Shown here: positions 1 through 6,665 of the stretch, in pieces
How positions within the stretch are numbered: the stretch's first letter is position 1
How the letters are laid out: the number at the start of each line of letters is the position of its first letter
Assembly (NCBI GenBank): GCA_045593265.1
Contig: JAZNWH010000002.1
Location: 1-14,894 of the forward strand
DNA: 14,894 nt
DNA from: RGIG8497 sp045593265
Lineage (GTDB): Bacteria > Bacillota > Clostridia > RGIG6154
Direction of reading: 5' to 3'
Position numbers and translations under genes: made by a program
Notes under the pieces: generated by a model
Seen by the model: the letters and a program-made list of their open reading frames with translations, nothing else
Database searches by the model: none
Told to the model about the DNA's origin: nothing

Positions 1-118
1 GAAAAGCAAAGCAAGGAGCTACAGTTTTGCGAAATAAGCAAAACGAAGCAAAAAAAGCTTTTGCTTTGACGCTGTACAGCTTCGGGTAACCCCTACGGGC
101 TTAATTCGTCCGTTCTGA
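1..118. other. Non-coding, repeat-like DNA at window edge
   Basis: No convincing gene is visible. The first 68 bases repeat AAGCAAA/GCAAAAC-like words. They include a hairpin with arms AAGCAAAA (46-53) and TTTTGCTT (59-66). A palindrome GCTGTACAGC follows at 71-80. The minus strand is open through much of this stretch, but it has no credible start and gives a low-complexity peptide, so I do not call a gene. It may be the 3' part of an RNA or dispersed repeat that starts left of the window, since the motif and terminator at 117-186 follow directly. Confidence 0.4.
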
Positions 119-137
119 AACATTTTTTCCTATTCCC
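117..137 (+). repeat. Copy 1 of an 18-bp motif found before two terminators
   Basis: The 18 bases ACATTTTTTCCTATTCCC at 120-137 recur exactly at 5287-5304. The copies differ slightly upstream (GAA before ACAT here, GA there). In both places the motif is followed within about 8 bases by a terminator hairpin containing ACTGTAAAAA and its complement. This suggests a shared 3' end of two related transcripts or of a dispersed repeat. Only two copies are visible. Confidence 0.6.
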
Positions 138-145
138 CAAATTGA

Positions 146-187
146 GGGACTGTAAAAAAACTTAGTTTTTTTACAGTCCCTTTTTTA
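146..187 (+). terminator. Intrinsic terminator, plus direction
   Basis: There is a perfect 15-bp stem (146-160 with 166-180) around a 5-base loop, followed by TTTTTT at 181-186. The GGGACTGT arm gives a strong base. The minus-direction flank has no T tract, so it acts on plus-strand transcription entering from left of the window. It does not serve the minus-strand gene that ends at 354. Confidence 0.85.
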
Positions 188-286
188 TAGTTCTTCTTAT
201 ATGATTTTGTCAAGTCAGGAGAACAGTGAATATTAGGACCTACTATTTTCTGTTCTTGTTTTTCTGAACAAAATCCATTAAAACCC

Positions 287-309
287 GCAGGAATGTTAGA
301 TTTTCCTGC
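287..309 (-). terminator. Weak hairpin, possible terminator of the membrane gene
   Basis: GCAGGAA (287-293) and TTCCTGC (303-309) form a 7-bp stem with a 9-base loop. Read on the minus strand, it is followed by GGGTTTTAAT, a poor T tract. It lies 45 bases beyond the stop codon of the membrane protein gene, so a weak terminator role is plausible. The rest of 188-353 shows nothing recognisable apart from a copy of TGTCAAGTCAGG at 208-219. Confidence 0.35.
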
Positions 310-353
310 CCAATATGTAAATATTTATTATCGGCAAACTAATTTATTAAGTT

Positions 354-1085
354 TTATATATTTGAGTGAATATAATACAATGTTTTTGTTTGAACATCAA
401 AGAAATAAACATTGTAAGCTGAATATTTATCAGGATAGTTTTCATACTTCTCATAGGTATCTTTATTTTCTATATAGAAGTAATCCGATGTATCAATACA
501 CTCATACTTAAAATCATAATTATCCTTAAATTCTTCGTATTCAACCCCACCATTAAAATTTTCAAAGTAACTTTTTACTTCTTCAATATCATTAACTTTT
601 ACCTGTTTAAAATATTTGTTTTTTTCTAAAATTTCAACAACATCATCTTTCGAAAAATAATATTTACAGTAGTCTGTATAATCCTGAAAACCTTCACCAT
701 AATAACAATCTGAACTTTCATATCTCGGCAAACTTGCAATAACAGGATTATCGCCAGGCATCCAAAATGATTGATTGATACCACCCCATACCATTATTGC
801 AATTATAGCAACGACAACATGTAAAATCGGCAACCAACTTATAAATGATATTTTTTTATTATTGATAGTTCTAATTAAAGAAAATACATATGTACCTATA
901 TATAAAACGCCTATTAGCATTGTTACTAATGCAACTATGGATTGAATAACTACCTTTATTTGAGTCCAATCTGTTTCAGTTAAACTAACTATAGAAAATA
1001 AGAGCATCAATCCCGCCAACAATGCAAAAGGTATTGCCAATGCATGAAATACAAACAAAACTACTATTCCTATTTTATTTTTCAT
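354..1085 (-). CDS. Unrecognised membrane protein with exported C-terminal domain
   Basis: A 243-residue protein not assigned to any family. Three hydrophobic segments are visible: about 5-34 (long, possibly a hairpin), 44-70 and 80-101. The charge pattern (Lys near the N-terminus, acidic TETDW loop, basic IRTINNKK loop) puts the N-terminus inside and the ~140-residue C-terminal part outside. That outer part is rich in Tyr, Asp and Glu, with few Cys. I chose the start at 1085 because AAAGGTG lies just upstream. A longer version from 1118 lacks a ribosome site. The gene is a minus-strand singleton, 97 bases beyond the ACT-MBL gene, and is flanked by copies of TGTCAAGTCAGG. A sensor or envelope protein is possible, but no function can be claimed. 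Confidence 0.7.
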   Translation of the reverse strand: MKNKIGIVVLFVFHALAIPFALLAGLMLLFSIVSLTETDWTQIKVVIQSIVALVTMLIGVLYIGTYVFSLIRTINNKKISFISWLPILHVVVAIIAIMVWGGINQSFWMPGDNPVIASLPRYESSDCYYGEGFQDYTDYCKYYFSKDDVVEILEKNKYFKQVKVNDIEEVKSYFENFNGGVEYEEFKDNYDFKYECIDTSDYFYIENKDTYEKYENYPDKYSAYNVYFFDVQTKTLYYIHSNI

Positions 1086-1119
1086 AATTTCACACCTTTC
1101 TACATCATTCAGCACCATT

Positions 1120-1164
1120 CGACAAAATTCTTACTCGTGTCAAGTCAGGGAGAAAATTTTGTCG
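1120..1164. repeat. 10-bp inverted repeat upstream of the membrane gene
   Basis: CGACAAAATT (1120-1129) and AATTTTGTCG (1155-1164) are perfect inverted arms around 25 bases that contain TGTCAAGTCAGG. Each arm contains TTTTGTCGA, which resembles the Spo0A box (TGTCGAA). The minus-strand arm reads TTTTGTCGAAT, the best match. The repeat sits 35 bases before the membrane gene start and 19 bases past the ACT-MBL stop, so it could be an operator or an RNA hairpin. There is no T tract for a classic terminator. Confidence 0.5.
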
Positions 1165-1182
1165 ATATGCAAACTGTATAAA

Positions 1183-2619
1183 TCATATATTAACTGAATA
1201 GTCCTTTTTAAATCCATGCGCCCCATAAATTTGCCATTTGCCTACGCCGAGTCTTTGCATTATTGCTTTTCGCTCCTCTGCACAAAGTTCGGGATTAGTA
1301 TCAACAGATGTCATAAGTATGGGAGCATACTGGTTGTATTCTGCCTGTTCCTTAGTTAAGCCGTGAGTGTTAATATAAATATCTCCGGTAATTGCAATAT
1401 GATTTCGATAGTCAATAAGAACTATTTCTCCGGGAAGATGTCCGCCCTGACCTTCATACACCTCAAAATGGAGCTCTCCAAAATCGAAAAAGCCAATTTG
1501 AGTAAGAGGTTCTTTGGGATTTTTAGCATCATCCCACAACGCTGTAATCTTATCGGGGTTTACTGCTTTATACGAGGTAAGTAATTTGCAAATGTTGATA
1601 TACGGTTTATGCAGAGAATTTTCTTCCCTGTACCCATTTTTCCCATTATGTTCTTTGTTTAAGCACATTGCGGTTTTATGGCTGGCAATAACCTCGTCGA
1701 ACAACGGTAACAGTCCACAATGGTCAACATCGGCATGGGTTATAAGTATTGTTTTTTTAATATCATTAAATTCAGGTATAATCTCTTTAAATATGCTTAG
1801 CATTTCTTCTTTATAGCAAGCATATCCACTGTCTATAAACAAATATTTTCCGTCGCTGTTTATAATGATTGTATTGCTTCCACAGGGGGGTTCTATCAAT
1901 GTTATCTCTGTTTTTTCACTGATTTTATGTTTAGTTATGCGTGGAGAAAAGTTTCTTCCTTTTGAAGCACCAAGTAATTCTGCAAATTTGCTAATGCTGT
2001 CAAAGGTGCGATAAGGAGATAATCCCTGTTCATCCAATGTCTGCATAGCAAGATTTACATGTACCAAAAGTTCTTCGCTTATATCGGCACTTAAACCCAT
2101 GCTCTGAGCCAGTCCCATAACATATGTGTTGTAAAAAATACTGTTATCATAAACCTTTTCTGAACTGTTATAGTCGATTATTCTAACTTTGCATATTTTT
2201 TCAACTTCCTTCAAGAATTCAGATATTTTTTGCGAATCATCAACATACAAGCCCATCTTAAAATACTGATAATTGGTTCCGTTTTCCTGTGAGCTTATAT
2301 ATGATATGTTAAAATTAAATTTGTCAATAAGAGTCAAAACATCCGTAACACTTCCCGGAACATCTTTCAGACAAAACTCCAATAAAACAATGCTTGTTTT
2401 TGAGGTGTTATTTTGGAGATAACCAATTTTTTCAAGTTCACTGTCTGCTTTTTTCAGTTGTTCTTCGGTGCCTTCTGCGTCTATGAACAATGTATGTGAA
2501 TCTACTGCCTTGTTGTAACTTACACGGGTAATGTTAATTCCTAATGCCGAAAAGCACTTGCTTGCCTTTAAAAATGCACCAATACGGTTTGGCATTGATG
2601 TTATGTATGTTTTTTTCAT
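1183..2619 (-). CDS. ACT-ACT-metallo-beta-lactamase-fold fusion protein
   Basis: A 478-residue cytosolic protein without signal peptide or membrane segment. Two ACT-type regulatory domains (about 2-70 and 75-150) occupy the N-terminus. They are recognised by the repeated pattern of a strand, P-G(S/A) turn, helix and a strand with N-I. A helical linker (150-230) leads to an MBL-fold hydrolase domain (235-478). The metal motif is HADVDH at 295-300. Further likely ligands are H394 (GGH), D413 (GD) and H468. The usual second His of HxHxDH is Asp297. ACT domains usually bind amino acids or similar small ligands, so ligand-controlled hydrolysis is inferred. The substrate is unknown. The start is supported by GAGGAG 7 bases upstream. 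It may be co-transcribed with the SGNH gene 74 bases upstream. Confidence 0.85.
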   Translation of the reverse strand: MKKTYITSMPNRIGAFLKASKCFSALGINITRVSYNKAVDSHTLFIDAEGTEEQLKKADSELEKIGYLQNNTSKTSIVLLEFCLKDVPGSVTDVLTLIDKFNFNISYISSQENGTNYQYFKMGLYVDDSQKISEFLKEVEKICKVRIIDYNSSEKVYDNSIFYNTYVMGLAQSMGLSADISEELLVHVNLAMQTLDEQGLSPYRTFDSISKFAELLGASKGRNFSPRITKHKISEKTEITLIEPPCGSNTIIINSDGKYLFIDSGYACYKEEMLSIFKEIIPEFNDIKKTILITHADVDHCGLLPLFDEVIASHKTAMCLNKEHNGKNGYREENSLHKPYINICKLLTSYKAVNPDKITALWDDAKNPKEPLTQIGFFDFGELHFEVYEGQGGHLPGEIVLIDYRNHIAITGDIYINTHGLTKEQAEYNQYAPILMTSVDTNPELCAEERKAIMQRLGVGKWQIYGAHGFKKDYSVNI

Positions 2620-2693
2620 GTTTTACTCCTCGATAAATTTGACATCCTTTTATCATTTTGACATATATTGCATCCGTCAGGAATTCATATCGT

Positions 2694-3353
2694 TTATAGT
2701 ATATCCGAACAATAGTCAAGCCACTTGCGTGCTATATATTCGTGTCCTGCAGGAGTTGGATGGATACCATCAAGAGACCAGCACTTGGCACCGTCTTTTT
2801 CTGCAAAAGCGTTAAAGTCGTCAAATAACGGAACGAATACAGCACCAAACTTTTTTGCAAGCTTCTTTGAAACTAATCCTCTTTCTCTCATATTTTTTTC
2901 CCATATATCCCATTTTTCGAAGATATCTCCGCTTGTGGCTTCGGGATTTACTGTTTTGAAATCAAATTTCACAATGAAGGGTTCTAAAATTACCATTTTA
3001 CAATGAGGTTTTTTCTCTTTAACCTGAGAAAGCATATGTTCATACATAAACTCATATTCATCACTTGATGCGCCCATATTCATACGCAGGGAAAAGCCTA
3101 CATCATTAATACCATTCATAACACTTAAAATATCAAAATCTATATTTAATGTATCTTCAATCCAACGTGAATACATATCGCCTATACGATTTCCGGCAAT
3201 ACCCCTGTTGGTTATTTCCCAGGTAGGGTTATCGCACAAAAGACGTGATGCTATTAAATTTACATATCCGCATCCAAGTCCCTGGTTTGGTTTTTTAATA
3301 TCTCTGTCGCGGCCACAATCCGTAACAGAATCACCCTGAAATAAAATCTTCAT
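2694..3353 (-). CDS. SGNH/GDSL-family hydrolase (esterase/lipase type)
   Basis: A 219-residue cytosolic hydrolase of the SGNH superfamily. All four blocks are present: GDS with nucleophile Ser9 near the N-terminus, the Gly block around N49-G54, GxND at 81-84, and DGIH at 195-198 carrying the catalytic Asp and His. Family members cleave ester or acetyl groups from lipids or sugars. Lack of a signal peptide points to an intracellular substrate, for example deacetylation of imported sugars (inference). I prefer the start at 3353 over an ATG at 3374. The protein then begins MKILFQGDS as relatives usually do, GAGGAAG lies upstream, and the promoter -10 at 3390-3395 puts the transcript start too close to the 3374 ATG for its own ribosome site to be transcribed. 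Confidence 0.88.
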   Translation of the reverse strand: MKILFQGDSVTDCGRDRDIKKPNQGLGCGYVNLIASRLLCDNPTWEITNRGIAGNRIGDMYSRWIEDTLNIDFDILSVMNGINDVGFSLRMNMGASSDEYEFMYEHMLSQVKEKKPHCKMVILEPFIVKFDFKTVNPEATSGDIFEKWDIWEKNMRERGLVSKKLAKKFGAVFVPLFDDFNAFAEKDGAKCWSLDGIHPTPAGHEYIARKWLDYCSDIL

Positions 3354-3389
3354 TATCTTCTTCCTCGCTAGCATTAAAATTCTTCCTTA

Positions 3390-3417
3390 ATTATATCACA
3401 AACCTGTCTTTTGTCAA
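3390..3417 (-). promoter_or_regulatory. Sigma-A promoter for the SGNH hydrolase gene
   Basis: On the minus strand: TTGACA (3412-3417), a 16-bp spacer, then TATAAT (3390-3395) preceded by TG one base away (extended -10). It drives the SGNH gene and possibly the ACT-MBL gene beyond it. Confidence 0.8.
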
Positions 3418-3445
3418 TTTATATAAAAAACAAATACAACTTTAC

Positions 3446-3474
3446 TTGCAATATGGGTAAAATAGTTGTATAAT
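3446..3474 (+). promoter_or_regulatory. Sigma-A promoter for the sufC-sufB operon
   Basis: TTGCAA (3446-3451), a 17-bp spacer, then TATAAT (3469-3474), 31 bases before the sufC start. It lies back to back with the SGNH promoter. No obvious IscR- or Fur-type operator is visible. Confidence 0.8.
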
Positions 3475-3505
3475 ACTTATGAACATTAACTGAAAGGACA
3501 AAAAT

Positions 3506-4234
3506 ATGCTTGAATTAAAAAACGTTTCCTTTACAGCCCAAAATGAACAGGGCACAAAAGAAATTATAAATAACATATCTCTTACCTTAAGCGAGCGATT
3601 TGTTGCACTCACAGGCCCCAACGGTGGTGGCAAATCCACTCTGGCAAAATTAATTGCAGGTATCTATATCCCTACATCGGGACAGATACTTTTTGACGGT
3701 AAGGATATAACCAATATGAATGTAACGGACAGAGCGAACCTTGGTATCAGCTATGCATTCCAACAGCCTGTTCGCTTTAAAGGTCTTACCGTAAGAGATT
3801 TAATTACCCTTGCCAGCGGTAATAAAAAGCTTTCAGTTTCGGAGGCTTGTACTTATCTTTCGGAAGTGGGTCTTTGTGCGCACGACTATATCGACCGTGA
3901 AATTAACGCAAGTCTTTCAGGGGGAGAATTAAAGAGAATTGAAATTGCTATGACTATGGCTCGTGGCACAACGCTTACTCTCTTTGATGAGCCTGAAGCA
4001 GGTATCGACTTGTGGAGCTTTGGCAATTTAATTGCAGTATTTGAAAAAATGCACGAAAAGACAAAGGGTACTATGCTCATAATTTCCCATCAGGAAAGAA
4101 TTTTAAATATTGCAGACCGTGTTATTGTAATTGCCGACGGTAAGGTTACAAAGGACGGAACTAAAGAAGAGGTTTTAGGAAATCTTCTTACAAATGCAAC
4201 TTGTTCTGTACTCACAGACAAGCTTACTAAATAA
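3506..4234 (+). CDS. sufC: SufC-type Fe-S assembly ATPase
   Basis: A 242-residue ABC-type ATPase without membrane segments. Visible motifs are Walker A GPNGGGKST (37-45), Q-loop near Q86, signature LSGGE (137-141), Walker B ending DEPEAGID (D161, E162) and switch His195. In SUF systems SufC powers conformational change of the SufB/SufD scaffold during iron-sulfur cluster building. The gene directly precedes the SufB-like scaffold gene (12-base gap), which fixes the assignment over other ABC ATPases. The sequence is somewhat diverged from classical SufC (Gly-rich P-loop, DEPEAGID). An AAAGGA site precedes the ATG. Confidence 0.9.
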   Translation: MLELKNVSFTAQNEQGTKEIINNISLTLSERFVALTGPNGGGKSTLAKLIAGIYIPTSGQILFDGKDITNMNVTDRANLGISYAFQQPVRFKGLTVRDLITLASGNKKLSVSEACTYLSEVGLCAHDYIDREINASLSGGELKRIEIAMTMARGTTLTLFDEPEAGIDLWSFGNLIAVFEKMHEKTKGTMLIISHQERILNIADRVIVIADGKVTKDGTKEEVLGNLLTNATCSVLTDKLTK

Positions 4235-4246
4235 GGAGGGGAACAA

Positions 4247-5170
4247 ATGTCGCTTGATAAAATACAACAGGATTTACTTTCAAAGGTTACTGACTTGCAC
4301 GAGATTCCTGCAGGTGCATATAATATCCGTGCAAACGGAACCTCTGCAGGAAGAAACACAACAGCAAATATTGATATTGTAACAAAGGAAGATAAAAACG
4401 GTATTGATATTATAATAAAGCCGAACACCAAAAACGAAAGTGTGCATATTCCCGTTATTCTTTCTCAGTCAGGATTAAAGGAAACTGTATATAACGATTT
4501 CTTTATAGGTGAGAATGCAGAGGTTACAATTGTGGCAGGCTGTGGTATTCATAACAGTGGGAATGATAAATCGGAACACAGCGGAATTCACACATTCCAT
4601 GTAGGGAAAAATGCTAAAGTAAAATATGTAGAAAAGCACTACGGTTCAGGAGATGGTAATGGGGAAAGAGTTATGAATCCCCAAACTGTTATCGAAATCG
4701 ATGAAGGCGGAAAAATGGAGATGGAAACAGCACAAATTAAAGGTGTTGATTCAACAGACAGAAGCACAACCGCTACACTTAAAGACAAAGCATCCCTCGT
4801 TATTCGTGAAAAGCTTATGACTCACGGCAATCAGACAGCAAAAACTGATTTTACTGTAGATTTAGACGGGGTTGACTGTGGAGCGGATATAGTTTCCCGT
4901 TCTGTTGCGAAGGATAACTCCACACAGATATTTTATTCCTGTATTAACGGAAATAATAAATCAAACGGTCATACAGAGTGCGATGCTATTATTATGGATA
5001 ATGCTTCTGTTTCTGCAATACCAAAAATCACTGCAAATCATACCGAAGCATCTTTAATTCACGAAGCGGCAATCGGTAAAATTGCAGGAGAGCAGTTAAT
5101 TAAATTAATGACCCTCGGACTTACCGAACAGGAAGCAGAGGAACAGATTGTATCAGGATTTTTAAGATAA
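4247..5170 (+). CDS. sufB: SufB/SufD-family Fe-S cluster scaffold (short form)
   Basis: A 307-residue soluble scaffold, much shorter than E. coli SufB (about 495) or SufD (about 423). The C-terminal core is clearly SufB-like: TECDAI with Cys245, at the position of the SufB cysteine implicated in cluster building, then LIHEA (H272, E273), and a closing helical segment (GEQL to VSGF) like the family. A long beta-strand-rich middle (about 50-260) fits the beta-helix core. Partnered with SufC alone, it would form the two-gene minimal system described in archaea and Clostridia as SMS (SmsC-SmsB). No SufS, SufU or SufD gene is in the window, so the sulfur donor must be encoded elsewhere. GGAGG lies upstream with good spacing. 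Confidence 0.88.
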   Translation: MSLDKIQQDLLSKVTDLHEIPAGAYNIRANGTSAGRNTTANIDIVTKEDKNGIDIIIKPNTKNESVHIPVILSQSGLKETVYNDFFIGENAEVTIVAGCGIHNSGNDKSEHSGIHTFHVGKNAKVKYVEKHYGSGDGNGERVMNPQTVIEIDEGGKMEMETAQIKGVDSTDRSTTATLKDKASLVIREKLMTHGNQTAKTDFTVDLDGVDCGADIVSRSVAKDNSTQIFYSCINGNNKSNGHTECDAIIMDNASVSAIPKITANHTEASLIHEAAIGKIAGEQLIKLMTLGLTEQEAEEQIVSGFLR

Positions 5171-5172
5171 AA

Positions 5173-5305
5173 AGGGAATGTAAAAAAAGTTCATAATCGC
5201 AAAAGGCTTGAATAAAATCATTTGTAGTGTGATATGTTTGTTGGAATTGACAAAAATATATACTTAAGGGAAAATATCGTTTTTGAACATTTTTTCCTAT
5301 TCCCT
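5173..5305 (+). ncRNA. Candidate structured RNA or inverted-repeat element after sufB
   Basis: The first and last ~20 bases are complementary. AGGGAAT (5173-5179) pairs with ATTCCCT (5299-5305), AAAAAA with TTTTTT (5290-5295), and GTTC (5189-5192) with GAAC (5285-5288). Pairing continues inward with U-U mismatches through CG (5198-5199 with 5279-5280). The result is a long interrupted rod with a ~79-base AU-rich loop, directly followed by an intrinsic terminator. It starts 3 bases after the sufB stop, so it could be a 3' UTR element, a processed small RNA, or a small inverted-repeat mobile element. It does not match any RNA family I recognise. Confidence 0.4.
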
Positions 5306-5350
5306 AAAAAATGAACTGTAAAAATCGATGATTTTTTACAGTTCATTTTT
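5306..5350. terminator. Bidirectional intrinsic terminator between converging genes
   Basis: A near-perfect stem (AAAAATGAACTGTAAAAA against its complement) centres on 5327. A tracts lie on the left and T tracts on the right, so it can stop both the sufCB transcript and the opposing export-protein gene ending at 5352. The ACTGTAAAAA core is shared with the terminator at 146-180. Confidence 0.85.
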
Positions 5351-5351
5351 G

Positions 5352-5822
5352 TTACGATATTAATGGAATAGATACATGAAAAACATATGTAATTAAAAAC
5401 ACAACTAATCCTGCACAAAGGACTCCTAAAGTTATGGCAGGAAATGCTTTTTTAATACGCATATCCATCATAGCGGCAATTAATGCTCCTGTCCATCCCC
5501 CTGTGCCCGGCAGAGGAATTGCAACAAAGATAAAAAGTCCCCAGAATTTATACTTTTCCACAGTAGCTCTCTTTTCCTCAGCTCTTGCTTCAAGCTTTGA
5601 AATTACACTGTCAAGCTTGGGAAAATGGTGTCTAAGCCAAGCAAATACTTTTTTTGTAAAAAGTATAAGAAATGGTAACGGGACAAGATTGCCTATAACT
5701 GATATTATAAGAGCACTAAGAGGACTAAGCCCCATTCCTACACCTATAGGAAGAGCACCTCGAAGCTCAATAACAGGCACCATAGATATTAAAAATGTAA
5801 GAATTGCTTCTTTGAGTAACAT
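5352..5822 (-). CDS. Small multidrug-export family membrane protein (COG2426 type)
   Basis: A 156-residue integral membrane protein that matches what I know of the 'putative small multi-drug export protein' family (PF06695). Key signs are PVIELRGALPIG at 16-27 and AIPLPGTGGWTG at 101-112, two re-entrant-like segments flanked by hydrophobic helices (about 3-15, 32-56, 92-118, 127-150). A charged, probably coiled amphipathic stretch (60-90) lies between the halves. The family name rests on weak functional evidence. Its fold resembles DedA/SNARE-associated proteins, so the transported substrate is unknown. AAGGGAG precedes the ATG. The gene converges on sufB across a shared terminator. Confidence 0.85.
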   Translation of the reverse strand: MLLKEAILTFLISMVPVIELRGALPIGVGMGLSPLSALIISVIGNLVPLPFLILFTKKVFAWLRHHFPKLDSVISKLEARAEEKRATVEKYKFWGLFIFVAIPLPGTGGWTGALIAAMMDMRIKKAFPAITLGVLCAGLVVFLITYVFHVSIPLIS

Positions 5823-5852
5823 TATTTTCTCCCTTCAAAATACACTATAATA

Positions 5853-5880
5853 ATTGTAACATAAAAGAAAATAATGTCAA
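5853..5880 (-). promoter_or_regulatory. Promoter for the small export-family gene
   Basis: On the minus strand: TTGACA (5875-5880), a 16-bp spacer, then TACAAT (5853-5858), 30 bases before the start codon at 5822. Confidence 0.65.
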
Positions 5881-5914
5881 TAGTACAGAAAAATATTTTT
5901 TGCTTGTGTTGATG

Positions 5915-5944
5915 TTGACAAAATATATTCTGTTTGTATATAAT
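5915..5944 (+). promoter_or_regulatory. Promoter for the truncated HAD gene
   Basis: TTGACA (5915-5920), an 18-bp spacer, then TATAAT (5939-5944). AGGTG follows at 5951-5955, 7 bases before the ATG at 5963. Transcription and translation signals are intact although the gene is broken. Confidence 0.75.
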
Positions 5945-5962
5945 ATTTTCAGGTGAAAAAGT

Positions 5963-6406
5963 ATGATAAAAGCAATAATTTTTGACAAAGACGGAACTAT
6001 AATTGATTTTGATGCTTTCTGGGTTACAGTGTCGGAGTATGCTGTAAAAGAAATGCTTGAAATTCTCGGCTGTACTTTGGTTCCTGTAGATGAAATTTTG
6101 TATGAGATGGGTGTAAAGGATAAAATAACTTCAATAAACGGAGTTCTTTGCTATGGTACATATGAAATGATGGCAGAGAAGATTTATGCAGCTCTTACCA
6201 GGCACGGATATGAAGTTGATTTTGAGGAAATAAAGCGTCTTACTTTGGAAACGCACAAAAAACACAGCGACAAAGGCATAGTAAAGGCTACCTGCAGAGA
6301 TATAAAGGGCTTCTTTAAAGATTTAAAAAGCAAAGGAATAATTCTTGCTGTTGTAACAACCGACGTGCTAAGTGTTACAAAAAGATGCCTTAAGCAGTTG
6401 CGTTAA
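5963..6406 (+). pseudogene. HAD-superfamily phosphatase, 3' half lost
   Basis: The N-terminal 145 or so residues are a typical HAD hydrolase. Motif I is DKDGT (8-12) with nucleophile Asp8 and acid/base Asp10, a helical cap region follows (about 18-100), and motif II is VTTD (131-134). The frame then enters the inserted repeat after RCLKQL and stops at a TAA inside it, giving 147 residues. Family members usually run past 200 residues. Motif III (Lys) and motif IV (DD) are missing, so the product should be inactive as a phosphatase. The missing half is not found after the repeat. Phosphoglycolate phosphatase-like or nucleotide phosphatase activity would be a guess. Confidence 0.8.
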
Positions 6407-6664
6407 TATCCGAACCCGTTTTGGGAACGTGTTTTTACGCTACTGCATTGTTAAAATACTCGCAAATGCGTTAGCATTTACTGCGTTTTTGCCTCACATT
6501 AACGCAAAAACACAGTTCCTAAAATTCTTCGAACCTAAAGCAAGATAAAATTGTTGCTTTTTCAAGGCGGCAGGTCGCAGTAATACTTTCGTATTATAAG
6601 ACCGACAACGATGAAAAACAGCTATTTTACTTGATTTAGGCGAGTTCGGATACTAACGCAACTG
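6395..6664. mobile_element. 270-bp element with 24-bp inverted ends (MITE-like)
   Basis: The ends 6395-6418 and 6641-6664 are inverted repeats, 22 of 24 matching, beginning CAGTTGCGTTA. TTAAG lies just outside on the left (6390-6394) and, after one extra A, on the right (6666-6670), a possible target duplication. Inside, 6411-6440 has an imperfect inverted copy at about 6502-6535, so an RNA of this region would fold strongly. No transposase is encoded. It truncates the HAD gene. A dispersed, non-autonomous repeat is the simplest reading. Confidence 0.65.
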
Positions 6665-6665
6665 A

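Noticed and set aside
1..120. Open minus-strand frame running in from the window edge
   Set aside because: It has no start codon with a ribosome site, repetitive composition, and sits against a terminator in the opposite direction.
293..511. Plus-strand 72-codon frame near the window start
   Set aside because: It is antisense to the end of the membrane gene, has low-complexity composition and no ribosome site.
1138..1143. TTGACA on the minus strand as -35 of the membrane gene
   Set aside because: The hexamers 16-18 bases downstream (such as GAATGG) do not resemble a -10 box.
2531..2815. Plus-strand reading frames opposite the ACT-MBL and SGNH genes (also others opposite aroA, aroC and the transporters)
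   Set aside because: They lie antisense to clear genes, lack ribosome sites, and show no domain pattern; they are shadows.
5247..5275. Promoter TTGACA with a downstream -10 inside the post-sufB element
   Set aside because: No good TATAAT-like box occurs at 16-18 bases, so the TTGACA alone is probably chance.
5173..5305. Identification of the element as 6S RNA, tmRNA, SRP or RNase P RNA
   Set aside because: Only the closed-rod outline resembles 6S RNA; no conserved sequence of any of these families was found.
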